Virus record (IMG/VR): IMGVR_UViG_3300005613_000065
Span: 1 to 62,467 of that record
From: a virus
Reading direction: 5' to 3' (one strand)
Length of the DNA: 62,467 nt
Shown here: piece after piece, positions 19,769-28,700 of the stretch
How positions within the stretch are numbered: position 1 is the first letter of the stretch
How the letters are laid out: each line of letters opens with the position of its first letter
Translations under genes and position numbers: made by a program
The notes under the pieces: model-generated
What the model saw: only the letters and a program-made list of their open reading frames with translations
What the model was told of the DNA's origin: nothing
The model's database searches: none

Positions 19769-19810
19769 CAGGACGATTCCTGATTAGAACTTTATGTCAA
19801 ATTCTAATCA
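19769..19810 (+). other. Two adjacent hairpins in non-coding DNA
   Basis: CAGGA-CGAT-TCCTG (19769-19782) overlaps by two bases a 9-bp stem TGATTAGAA/TTCTAATCA (19781-19810). The two could be alternative folds. The stretch 19565-19840 has no credible gene. Confidence 0.45.
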
Positions 19811-19840
19811 CTTAGGAGTCATATTTTGTTGCGTATTAAA

Positions 19841-19873
19841 GTTAGTTACCTCGAAAGGTCCCCTGTAGTGTAA
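19841..19873 (+). promoter_or_regulatory. 33-bp element, last full copy
   Basis: GTTAGTTACC, dyad ACCT-CGAA-AGGT (both halves kept, loop changed), hexamer TAGTGT, TGTAA. It lies 15 bases before the ATG at 19889. Confidence 0.7.
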
Positions 19874-19888
19874 TCGTTGATTCCTCTC

Positions 19889-20248
19889 ATGCGTAAGATC
19901 GAAGCTCAAATGAATTCTGCCATCACTAACAATGTGCATTGGCAATCTGCTAACACTACTGTTACCTTCGATTCGGAAACTAATGAGTCCAAAGTGTATC
20001 TGTATGGCAATCTGATCGCTGAGGTTGGCGATAACTACTTTAAGCTTTATGATGGTGATTATCAGTCTGCTACTACAAAGTCGCGACTGAATGCTATTCT
20101 GGCTACACATGGCGCACCTGGTGAGTGTGTCTTTCAGAAGAATTTGAAGTGGTTTATTCGTCTCTGGAATGGCACGGAATACTTCACTACTGAATTCCGT
20201 AATGGCATGAGGCTTGGTGCACTTCCTTGGCAACTATGCCTCGCCTGA
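19889..20248 (+). CDS. Conserved phage/mobile-element protein of unknown function
   Basis: A 119-residue protein (MRKIEAQMNSAI... NTTVTFDS... VYLYGNLIAEV... TTKSRLNAIL... WFIRLWNG). This arrangement occurs widely in phages and plasmids without a known role (from memory). Beta-rich with a central TTKSRLNAIL helix. The start at 19889 is the first ATG after the element. Confidence 0.7.
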   Translation: MRKIEAQMNSAITNNVHWQSANTTVTFDSETNESKVYLYGNLIAEVGDNYFKLYDGDYQSATTKSRLNAILATHGAPGECVFQKNLKWFIRLWNGTEYFTTEFRNGMRLGALPWQLCLA

Positions 20249-20273
20249 TTCTTATTTTATCTCCTGATTCTTT

Positions 20274-20555
20274 ATGTACACTCAAGTTCAAACAATTCAA
20301 GCACAGTTTGACTTTATCTCTGATCTGCCTTATACTGGCTTAGCTGAAGTATGCGAAGAGTCTCAAGTCACACCTATCAGTGCTACATTGCATGAAAATA
20401 CTTCTCATGGTGTGCCTTATTTTGATATTGAATTTGTATCAATACAAGATGCAATTCGTTTCACTCGAACATACTTAGACTCGAATAATTTGAGTGAACT
20501 TTGTGATTATCTTCAGCTTGATGTGACAAAATCTGAACTGCAAGATATGCTATAG
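20274..20555 (+). CDS. Small acidic protein of unknown function
   Basis: A 93-residue protein with a strand-rich first half (PYFDIEFVSIQDAIRFTRTYL) and a short C-terminal helix. Last gene before the region change. Confidence 0.65.
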   Translation: MYTQVQTIQAQFDFISDLPYTGLAEVCEESQVTPISATLHENTSHGVPYFDIEFVSIQDAIRFTRTYLDSNNLSELCDYLQLDVTKSELQDML

Positions 20556-20571
20556 ATAATTGTTACTGACT

Positions 20572-20613
20572 GCCGAAGAGTTCTTGACAGTCTCTTCGGC
20601 TATATGGTAAAAT
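20572..20613 (+). promoter_or_regulatory. Hairpin with embedded sigma70-like promoter
   Basis: A 9-bp GC-rich stem (GCCGAAGAG at 20572-20580 with CTCTTCGGC at 20592-20600). Its loop contains TTGACA (20584-20589), and TAAAAT follows at 20608-20613 (18-bp spacer). No T tract, so probably not a terminator. Confidence 0.55.
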
Positions 20614-20639
20614 ACAGTATATCCCAAAAGCACAGTCTT

Positions 20640-20711
20640 ATGTGTTATTTTATAACGCGCCGGGACGCGCGTAACGGCCGTGATAGAATGATCGTAATGA
20701 TCGTAAAATGA
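20640..20711 (+). CDS. Possible 23-residue Arg-rich peptide
   Basis: An ATG about 20 bases after the expected start of the promoter at 20584 opens MCYFITRRDARNGRDR. The DNA is the most GC-rich patch of the window. Could be a real peptide or part of a structured RNA. Confidence 0.3.
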   Translation: MCYFITRRDARNGRDRMIVMIVK

Positions 20712-20747
20712 TTCGAGGCCCCCCCTTGATAAAAACGCATAAGTCCC

Positions 20748-20761
20748 TAACCTACAAAAGT
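20748..20761 (+). repeat. Degenerate half-copy of the 33-bp element
   Basis: TAACCTACAAAAGT matches the dyad half of the copy at 13803 at 13 of 14 positions, but nothing resembling TANTGT follows at the correct spacing. It lies in the 289-base non-coding stretch 20556-20844. Confidence 0.4.
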
Positions 20762-20844
20762 ATATTCCCGAGAGAGAAATAAAAAGAGAAAAAAATTTCA
20801 GAAGAGTAGAAAAGATATATAAACCGGCGCATAAAAATAAGAAG

Positions 20845-21045
20845 ATGAAAAAAAATTCCGTAGAAAAAATTTACCACATATATCTGAAGGATGAATGTGT
20901 TTTACATAATTTAAATGAGGAAATGTTTAAGAGTCATTGGGAGATTTTAAATAATCTAGTAGGATTAATGAAAACTGATTATACATCAGAAGATTTATCT
21001 TATGAGATGTTAGAGAAAAGGTTTGAAGAATTAAAGGAGGATTAA
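20845..21045 (+). CDS. Small acidic protein near late genes
   Basis: A 66-residue protein. EKIYHIYLKDECVLHNLNEE...LVGLMKTDYTSEDLSYE is a pattern I associate with a short cyanophage gene just before the tail cluster. Unknown function. Confidence 0.65.
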   Translation: MKKNSVEKIYHIYLKDECVLHNLNEEMFKSHWEILNNLVGLMKTDYTSEDLSYEMLEKRFEELKED

Positions 21046-21064
21046 AGGAGGAGAGGAGTTATTA

Positions 21065-21268
21065 ATGAAAAGCCGTGAGAGACCATATTGGAATTTTTGG
21101 AAAGTTATTATTGCTGGGTGGTTAATTCAATATCCGATAATATTTTTCAAGACAATATTTGTCATTATATTTGTAGGAGGGATAGGGTTGATGTATATGA
21201 CATCAGAGACATCAAATGAATTGACAGGGGATAAATATGAGAGTATAATGAAGACTGAAATGGAGTGA
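21065..21268 (+). CDS. Small membrane protein
   Basis: A 67-residue protein with a long hydrophobic stretch (IIAGWLIQYPIIFFKTIFVIIFVGGIGLMYM), one or two membrane passes, basic N-terminus and acidic C-terminus. Preceded by GGAGGAGAGG. Confidence 0.65.
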   Translation: MKSRERPYWNFWKVIIAGWLIQYPIIFFKTIFVIIFVGGIGLMYMTSETSNELTGDKYESIMKTEME

Positions 21269-21277
21269 TTCTAATTC

Positions 21278-22060
21278 ATGGCTAAAGGTTTTACTATAAA
21301 GGCTGCATCACCTAAATCAAAAAAGAATGAAGGTCCTGAATGGGACTATGATGCAATTAAGGAAAGAATGCGAGGGAAGAGAATTGTCTTTTGTCTTCCA
21401 GGACGGGGATGTTCTTATACATTTTTAAAGAATTTTGTTCAATTATGTTTTGATTTGGTGCAGAATCAGATGAGTATTCAGATCAGTCAAGATTATAGTT
21501 CAATGGTTAATTTTGCAAGATGTAAATGTCTTGGTGCAAATGTTCTTCGTGGACCAGATCAAATTCCATGGGATGGAAAATTGGAATATGATTATCAATT
21601 ATGGATTGATAGTGATATTGTGTTTAATACTGAGAAGTTCTGGCAACTTTGTGATCTTGTTTTAAACGAAGAGGGAGAAGAGAAACAAATTGTTGCTGGA
21701 TGGTATAGTACAGAAGATGGTCGTACAACTTCAGTAGCTCATTGGTTAGAAGAAGATGATTTCCGTAATAATGGTGGAGTAATGAATCATGAAATGGTAG
21801 ATGGTATTTCAAAACGAAAGAAACCATTTACTGTTGATTATACTGGATTTGGATGGGTGATGATTCAGAATGGAGTTTTTGAAAATGAGGGAATGAAATA
21901 TCCATGGTTTGCACCAAAGATGCAAGTTTTTGAATCTGGTGCAGTACAAGATATGTGTGGTGAAGATGTATCATTCTGTTTAGATGCAATTGAAGCAGGT
22001 TATGAGATTTGGTGTGATCCACGAATTCGAGTGGGTCATGAAAAGATGAGAGTCATTTGA
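21278..22060 (+). CDS. Putative GT-A glycosyltransferase
   Basis: A 260-residue protein. RIVFCLPGRGCSYTFLKNF then a nucleotide-sugar-like N-terminal fold, DSD in LWIDSDIVF near residue 110 (metal-binding DxD), then VAGWYSTEDGRTT, GFGWVMIQNGVFE and GEDVSFCLDAIEAGY, the typical acceptor-side ED motif. Family 2-type enzymes transfer sugars to proteins, lipids or glycans. It may modify a virion protein or the host surface. Target unknown. Confidence 0.7.
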   Translation: MAKGFTIKAASPKSKKNEGPEWDYDAIKERMRGKRIVFCLPGRGCSYTFLKNFVQLCFDLVQNQMSIQISQDYSSMVNFARCKCLGANVLRGPDQIPWDGKLEYDYQLWIDSDIVFNTEKFWQLCDLVLNEEGEEKQIVAGWYSTEDGRTTSVAHWLEEDDFRNNGGVMNHEMVDGISKRKKPFTVDYTGFGWVMIQNGVFENEGMKYPWFAPKMQVFESGAVQDMCGEDVSFCLDAIEAGYEIWCDPRIRVGHEKMRVI

Positions 22061-22071
22061 TTTTTCAAAAG

Positions 22072-22105
22072 AGGGGTTGACACCCCTTTTTTTATTGTTT
22101 ATACT
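22072..22105 (+). promoter_or_regulatory. Terminator fused to sigma70-like promoter
   Basis: AGGGGT-TGAC-ACCCCT (22072-22087) plus seven Ts is an intrinsic terminator for the glycosyltransferase gene. TTGACA (22077-22082) inside the hairpin and TATACT (22100-22105) at 17 bp form a promoter for 22128. Both activities cannot be used on the same strand at one time. Confidence 0.7.
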
Positions 22106-22127
22106 ATCAAGGTTCAAACAACAGATC

Positions 22128-22415
22128 ATGGAAACCTTTCGACCAATTAACACTTGTGATAAATGTGATTATACATGGCATCCAAGAGGTAAAAATCGAT
22201 CATTGAAATGTCCAAGTTGTGGAAGTCAAAATGTTTATCTCATTCGTTGGTCTCATTATTGGAAACGAATTGGTTTTGGATTATGTGCAAGTCTTTTGAG
22301 TTTTGGTCTCATCACAATAAATCATAAAGATTTAAAACTTCTTGGTGTTTTTGGGATACTCGGAAGTTCTTATGTTGTTTGGAAATCAATTGGTACAAAA
22401 AGAGAGTATGTGTAA
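22128..22415 (+). CDS. Zinc-ribbon membrane protein of unknown function
   Basis: A 95-residue protein. CDKCDYTWHPRG then CPSCGS form a zinc ribbon (residues ~8-32), followed by one hydrophobic pass with a weaker second. The start at 22128 is the first ATG after the promoter at 22077. Overlaps the next start (TAATG). Confidence 0.65.
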   Translation: METFRPINTCDKCDYTWHPRGKNRSLKCPSCGSQNVYLIRWSHYWKRIGFGLCASLLSFGLITINHKDLKLLGVFGILGSSYVVWKSIGTKREYV

Positions 22416-22561
22416 TGGCTAAATTTAAAAAATCACTGAGTGGTTCAGGTCTTATTGAATCTCATCCCAAATCTACTCGACAGGGTTCAGGGAAGCATAC
22501 AAAATATTCTGCAACGAGCAGAAATAAAGCAAAAAAACCTTATCGAGGTCAAGGTCGTTAA
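22415..22561 (+). CDS. Tiny basic protein, familiar in cyanophages
   Basis: A 48-residue protein rich in Lys/Arg/Ser/Gly (GSGLIESHPKSTRQGSGKH). I recall similar short proteins next to baseplate genes in cyanomyoviruses. Confidence 0.6.
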   Translation: MAKFKKSLSGSGLIESHPKSTRQGSGKHTKYSATSRNKAKKPYRGQGR

Positions 22562-23158
22562 ATGTCTTACAAACTCACAGTTTTTGATGAATGGTCTTCA
22601 ATTCATACTGAAGATTTGTGGGTTTATAATAAATTACAATTAAGTCAGGTCTTAGGTTATACTTGTGGTCCAGCTGGACTGGAAGTTCCTCGACCTGACT
22701 TTTATATTATTCGACCTTGTATGAATTTTATGGGAATGGGCCGATACTCTAAAATTCAGTATATGAAATACTCTACAGAACATTTACATCCAGGTGAATT
22801 CTGGTGTGAAATCTTTCAAGGTGAACATCTCTCCATTGATTATTATCAGGGTACTCCAGAACTTATTGTCAGGGGGTTGAGAGACTCTTTAGAACCTCTA
22901 TATAAATGGTCAAGATGGGAGAAGGTAGATACTCCTATTTTATTTCCAGATATCTTAAAGGGATTAGAAGAAAAATACGATTGGATTAATTGTGAATTTA
23001 TAGATCAGAAATTAATTGAGGTACATTTTAGAAGAAATCCAGATTTTAGATTTGATAATGAATCAATCATACCAATATGGGATGATCAAGAAATACCAGA
23101 AGGAAACTATATACAAGAGAAAGATTATAAAAGAAAAGGATTTATTGTAGATGGATAA
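22562..23158 (+). CDS. Putative structural protein upstream of gp25
   Basis: A 198-residue protein with many aromatics and acidic residues (MSYKLTVFDEWSSIHTEDLW, CMNFMGMGRYSKIQYMKYS, GELWCE-like). No domain recognised. Position suggests a virion or assembly role. I do not assign it to T4 gp53. Confidence 0.6.
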   Translation: MSYKLTVFDEWSSIHTEDLWVYNKLQLSQVLGYTCGPAGLEVPRPDFYIIRPCMNFMGMGRYSKIQYMKYSTEHLHPGEFWCEIFQGEHLSIDYYQGTPELIVRGLRDSLEPLYKWSRWEKVDTPILFPDILKGLEEKYDWINCEFIDQKLIEVHFRRNPDFRFDNESIIPIWDDQEIPEGNYIQEKDYKRKGFIVDG

Positions 23159-23306
23159 TCAATTTTTAAGAGAGATTAATCACGATCTTAGAACACCAAA
23201 GAATCAAAAGAAATTAAATGAAGATGGTTTCTTTGAATCTACTGATGAAGAATGTTGTTCAAATGATTGTGATTGTAAAAAGAATCAAATTACATTGACT
23301 GAATAA
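23151..23306 (+). CDS. Tiny Cys-rich protein
   Basis: A 51-residue ORF overlapping the previous gene by 8 bases. Ends with a cysteine cluster (CCSNDCDC) that could bind metal. Unknown function. Confidence 0.5.
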   Translation: MDNQFLREINHDLRTPKNQKKLNEDGFFESTDEECCSNDCDCKKNQITLTE

Positions 23307-23323
23307 AATCTATGAATTAGTCG

Positions 23324-23331
23324 AATAAATA
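23324..23331 (+). promoter_or_regulatory. Late promoter AATAAATA
   Basis: 26 bases before the GTG of gp25. The leader contains a small hairpin (AATTGT/ACAATT). Confidence 0.6.
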
Positions 23332-23356
23332 ACTCAGAATTGTTGTAGACAATTAA

Positions 23357-23758
23357 GTGCCGGTACAAAGAGTCAGTCAAGGTTTTAAGGATGTTAGTGC
23401 TACATTTCAAATCAACCCATTAAATTATGATTTAATTGTGTTGAGAAATGAGAATGCTATAGCTCGTTCAATTCGCAATTTAGTTTTTACAGTTCCAGGT
23501 GAAAAGCCTTTTGAACCAACTATTGGATCAAGAGTATCCTCTTTATTGTTTGAGAACTTTGACTCTTTAACTTCTGCTGCTATTCGTGTTGAAATTGAAA
23601 ATACGATTAATAGTTATGAACCAAGAGTTGACTTAAGGAATGTCATTGTCGAACCTGATTTCGATAATAATGAATTTAATGTTCAAATCATATATGACAT
23701 TATTGGTATCGATGTTCCTACACAACAATTATCTTTCGCATTACAACCCACTAGGTAA
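23357..23758 (+). CDS. gp25: Baseplate wedge subunit gp25 (lysozyme-like fold)
   Basis: A 133-residue protein that matches T4 gp25 (132 residues) in size and order: NENAIARSIRNLVFTVPGEKPF...GSRV. The conserved acidic residue in the IEI/EN region is present. gp25 joins gp6 and gp53 in the wedge. Starts with GTG, which no in-frame ATG replaces. Directly abuts gp6. Confidence 0.9.
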   Translation: MPVQRVSQGFKDVSATFQINPLNYDLIVLRNENAIARSIRNLVFTVPGEKPFEPTIGSRVSSLLFENFDSLTSAAIRVEIENTINSYEPRVDLRNVIVEPDFDNNEFNVQIIYDIIGIDVPTQQLSFALQPTR

Positions 23759-25792
23759 ATGCCTTTAGTCAATTTTAGCAACTTAGATTTTGATCAGATT
23801 AAGACATCCATTAAGGACTATCTTCGAGCAAATTCAAATTTTACAGATTATGATTTTGAAGGATCAAATCTAAGTACAATTATCGATACGTTAGCTTATA
23901 ATACGTATATCACTTCATATAATGCCAATATGGTATCAAATGAAGTATTCATTGATAGTGCGACATTAAGAGAAAACGTAGTTTCTCTTGCGAGAAATAT
24001 TGGATATGTACCAAGATCTAGAAAGGCTGCAGTAGCTCAAGTATCTTTTTCAGTTGATGTCTCAAATACCACAGCAGTAGCTGTGACACTTAAGGCTGGT
24101 GCTGTTTTAACATCAAGATCAACAGGAGTGAATAAGACAAGAAATTTTATATTTTCAATTTTAAATGATATTACTGTTCCAGTAAATTCAACAGGATCGG
24201 CCAATTTTACCAACATTAATGTATATGAAGGAACTTATATTAAACAAACTTTTACAGTCGATGGTAGTAATTCTCAACAAAAATTTATATTACCAAACTC
24301 AGGAATTGATACAGATTTAATTTCAGTTATCGTAAAAGATACACAAAATTCGACTGTATCAAGAAAGTTTGAAATGTTCCATAGTTTATTTGATGTTGTA
24401 AATTCAACAAGAGCATATTTCATTCAAGAAATTGATCAGGAAAGATATGAACTTTTATTTGGAGATGGTGTATTTGGTGTCAAATTAGAAGATCAAAACT
24501 TCCTTGAGGCAAGTTATATTACAAGTCATGGTGAAGAAGCAAATGGTATAAACAATTTTACTTTTATTGGAACACTACGAGAAAATAATGGTGATGCAAT
24601 AAGTTCTGGAATATCTAATATTGCAACAGATACTGTTTCTAATGGTGGAAAGTCAATAGAATCAATTGATTCTATTCGCAAATATGCTCCACAGATTTAT
24701 GCATCTCAAAATAGAGCTGTGACATCTTCTGATTATGAAGCATTAATTCCACAAATTTATCCTGAAGCGGAATCTGTTTCAGCATTTGGAGGGGAAGATT
24801 TGACACCACCACTATATGGAAAAGTTTTTATCAGTATCAAGCCATATAATGGTGTATTTTTGTCTAGTGCAATTAAACAAAATTTACAGCAACAAATGAA
24901 ACGTTACTCAGTTGCTGGTATCAAACCTGAAATTGTTGACTTAAAATATCTTTATGTTGAACCTAATTGTAGTGTTTACTACAATAGTAATCTTGCACCA
25001 TCATCAACTTTTGTGCAAAATATTGTAACTCAAAATATTACTAGATATTCCGATTCATCAGAGTTGAATAGATTTGGTGCAAGATTTAAGTATTCTAAAT
25101 TTCAAAAAATTATTGATGATAGCCATGAATCAATTACTTCTAATATTACAGCAGTTGATATGAGAAGAGATTTGGTTTCCCAATTAAATACTTTTGCAGA
25201 GTATGAAATATGTTTTGGCAATCAATTCTATATTAAGAATCATGGCCATGGTGCAGTATTTAATGGAACACTAGTTGGTTATAATATTAAATCTTCTGGA
25301 TTTGTAGTAAGTGGTATTAGTGGAACCGTATATCTTGGAGATAGACCTGGTGCTGATTTAAAAACAGGAACGGTCTTTTTATTCAAACTTAATTCTCCAA
25401 CTGAACCAGTTATTGTTAAACAAAATGTAGGTGTAATTGATTATGTAAAAGGTGAAATCAGATTAAATCCTATAAATGTTATCTCGACATTAGTAAGTCG
25501 TGGTACTCCACTAATAGAAGTATCTGCTACTCCATACTCAAATGACGTAATAGGTCTTCAGGATCTTTATATCCAACTGGATGTAAATAATACGATAGTT
25601 AATGTCATTACTGATAATATTTCTTCAGGAAATGATGTGTCTGGAACAAATTATATTGTTTCTTCAAGTTATGGTTCAAATGTTTTAGTCAGAGGAACAC
25701 CCGTAACATCTATTATAAGTAGTTCAACAACAGAAAGTACAAATACAAATACAACAAGTATGAGTACTTCTTCACAAACGTCTTATTCATAA
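23759..25792 (+). CDS. gp6: Baseplate wedge subunit gp6
   Basis: A 677-residue protein (T4 gp6: 660). Begins VNFSNLDFDQIKTSIKDYLRANSNF, with DYDFEGSNLSTIIDTLAYNTYI as in gp6/gpJ-like baseplate proteins, which trimerise around the hub. The C-terminal third is Ser/Thr-rich. Adjoins gp25 with no gap. Confidence 0.9.
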   Translation: MPLVNFSNLDFDQIKTSIKDYLRANSNFTDYDFEGSNLSTIIDTLAYNTYITSYNANMVSNEVFIDSATLRENVVSLARNIGYVPRSRKAAVAQVSFSVDVSNTTAVAVTLKAGAVLTSRSTGVNKTRNFIFSILNDITVPVNSTGSANFTNINVYEGTYIKQTFTVDGSNSQQKFILPNSGIDTDLISVIVKDTQNSTVSRKFEMFHSLFDVVNSTRAYFIQEIDQERYELLFGDGVFGVKLEDQNFLEASYITSHGEEANGINNFTFIGTLRENNGDAISSGISNIATDTVSNGGKSIESIDSIRKYAPQIYASQNRAVTSSDYEALIPQIYPEAESVSAFGGEDLTPPLYGKVFISIKPYNGVFLSSAIKQNLQQQMKRYSVAGIKPEIVDLKYLYVEPNCSVYYNSNLAPSSTFVQNIVTQNITRYSDSSELNRFGARFKYSKFQKIIDDSHESITSNITAVDMRRDLVSQLNTFAEYEICFGNQFYIKNHGHGAVFNGTLVGYNIKSSGFVVSGISGTVYLGDRPGADLKTGTVFLFKLNSPTEPVIVKQNVGVIDYVKGEIRLNPINVISTLVSRGTPLIEVSATPYSNDVIGLQDLYIQLDVNNTIVNVITDNISSGNDVSGTNYIVSSSYGSNVLVRGTPVTSIISSSTTESTNTNTTSMSTSSQTSYS

Positions 25793-25799
25793 GAAGTCA

Positions 25800-28700
25800 A
25801 TGACAGTAGATAGAGTTAAATTTCAAGAGATTGTTTCTAGTCAACTCCCACGATACGTTCGTGAAGATTATCCTCTTTTACCAGAATTTTTAGAACAATA
25901 TTACATATCACAAGAATATCAAAGTGGACCAATTGATATTATTAATAATATTGATCAATATGTAAAAGTTGATGAATTATATAATCTGGTAAGTTCTACA
26001 ACACTATCATCTGATTTGAACTATACTTCAACAACTATTGATGTTGATTCGACTGAAGGATTTAACGATAATAATGGATTGATACAAATTGATGATGAGA
26101 TTATATTTTATAAATCAAAAACTCCCACATCTTTTGTAAATTGTTCTAGGGGATTCAGTGGAATTACTACTTATATTACATCTGGTTCACCAGATCAATT
26201 AACTTTTTCTACATCTGAAATAGATGCACACAGTTCTGGATCTACTGTACATAATTTAAATATTCTTTTTCTTCAACAATTTTTTAAGAAACTTAAAAGA
26301 CAAGTTATTCCTGGATTTACGGAAAGAAATTTATATTCTGGACTAGATCAAAGAAATTTTATTTTCAATTCAGATTCTTTTTACAAATCAAAAGGAACAA
26401 ATCAATCTTTTGAGATACTTTTTAGAGCATTATATGGTGAGGATGTTGAGATTATTAAACCTTCTCAGTATCTTTTTACTCCATCAAATGCCGACTATAA
26501 AGTAACAAAAGATTATGTTGTCGAAAGATATTCTGGCGATCCTTTAGAATTGAAAGATTTAACTATTTTTCAACCTTTGACTGGGGCAAGGGGTTCAGTC
26601 ACAAATGTTCAACAAATACCATATGAAAATTATCAGTATTATCAAATAAGTGTTGACTCTGGTTATTCAAGAGACACTGATGTAACTGGTTCAATTTATG
26701 GTGAATTCAAACCAAACCCTCTTACAAAAATTCTTAATAATGTATCTGTTGGAGCAACAGTTATTGATGTTGATTCAACGATTGGTTTTCCTGAATATGG
26801 AAATTTGCAAACATATGATATTGATAATCAAATAGTTGGTATTGCATATAGTGGTAAAACATCCAATCAATTTTTTAATGTGGATGGTGTAATTACTGAA
26901 ATCTCTAAAAAAACGAATATATCCTTAGATTCTTATTCTTATGCTTATGTTGGAATTGACACTTCTCAACAAATACGAGTTAAGTTTACATCTACGTTAA
27001 AAGATTTTGTACAAAATAAACCGAATTATTATTATCTAAGAGATGATACTGTAAAAATAAAGTCTTTGGGATATGAAGTATCAGGTAAAAAATATAATAA
27101 TTACGTTTTAAATATCAAGACAAAATGGAAAGTTGCTGAGTTAGAAGTAGTAGATATCAATGCATTTTCTTATCAGTTTATTTTTTATGAGAAACATTTC
27201 TTACAAGAAGGTTACTCAGTTCTGATTGAAAATTTTGATGGATCTTATTCGATACCTGGAACTGTTGTAAGAATTGTTTCAGACACTGAAGTTATTATTA
27301 ATTTCACTCAGAGTATTAGATTACCTGAAGAATATTATATTGAAAATCAACTTTTGAGAGGTAATTCATTAAAGTATTCATATCTCAATAACTATATTGG
27401 AAACGTACAAAATACTTATGCAAAGTTTAACGGAGATTTATTAGTTGCTTCAAACTCAATTCCAAACTACTATAATTTACAAATAAATCCTTATAGTAAA
27501 AAAATTACTTTTAGTACTTCTCTAATAAGTACTGACACTTTAACTTTACCCGTAAATCCATCTAGTATACCAGATCATGGGTTTTATACTGGTGATTCAA
27601 TATATTTTGAATCAAATGGTAATGGATTTGAAGGTATTCCATCTGGATCGTATTTTGTTTATAGAGTAAATGAGAAAAGCATAAAACTTTCTAGAAGTAA
27701 AGCAGATCTGTTTAAAAAAATATATTTAATTTTTAACGGTTCTGTAATTGACGCATCAATTTCATATCTTGAATTCTACAAAAAAAATATTGAACCTCAA
27801 GGAATATACAGAAAAATAACAAGTCCAGTAAATCAAAGTAAAAATAACATCACAGAAGCTGGATATACTGGTATATTTGTAAATGGTGTAGAACTCTGTA
27901 ACTATAAGTCACAGAACAGTGTGTACTATGGAAATATTGTTGACTTTACTATAACAAGTGGTGGTGAAGGTTATGATATTATTAATCCACCTGTTTTAAA
28001 TATAAATGATGATATTGGTGTTGGAGCAACAGGTAATTGTAATGTAAGGGGTGATTTAAAACGACTTGATGTTATTGATGGTGGATTAGGATATTATGCA
28101 CCTCCAACAATAACAATTGCTGGAGGAAATGGAACTGGGGCTTCAGCTGAAGCAAGAATGATTTCCATAGTTCATGAAAATTCTTTTATTGCAAATTCTC
28201 CATTACAGGTTAACTTAACAACGGATGAAATTATTTTTACTGATGATCATAAATTCTCAGATGGTGAAAGTGTAATATATGAACCTAGAAGTACAAAGGT
28301 CATAACAGGTCTTACTACAGAGAGTCAATATTTTATTCAAGTAACTGGTCAAAATTCAGTCAAATTACATACAACGTCTAGTGATGCTATAGCAGGTATC
28401 AATACAGTTGATATCACAGAATATGGAGAAGGAACTCAATATTTTGTCGCATCAAAATTAAAACAGGTAGTGTCTTCTGTTGTTATTACAAATCCTGGTA
28501 TTAATTACGAAAATAAAAAGAGAACTATTCCAAGTGTTGGCGTTAATACTGCATCAAATAGAGTAGAAATTAAAAGTCACGGATATCAGTCAAAAGAAAT
28601 TGTAAGATATTATGAGGGTACTCCTAAAGTTTCAGAACTTAGGGAGGATAAAGATTATTATGTAGTAAAAGTAAATGATAATGAGTTTTCATTGACAGAG

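Noticed and set aside
8348-19873. The 33-bp repeats as a CRISPR array
   Set aside because: Spacing between copies is hundreds to thousands of bases, with genes between. There are no uniform spacers or cas genes.
8348-19873. The 33-bp repeats as a mobile repeat such as a MITE
   Set aside because: No target duplications, always one orientation, always just before starts, fixed length with degenerate interior. This fits a promoter better.
22562-23158. Assignment as T4 gp53
   Set aside because: Position before gp25 is suggestive, but I see none of the T4 gp53 sequence features.
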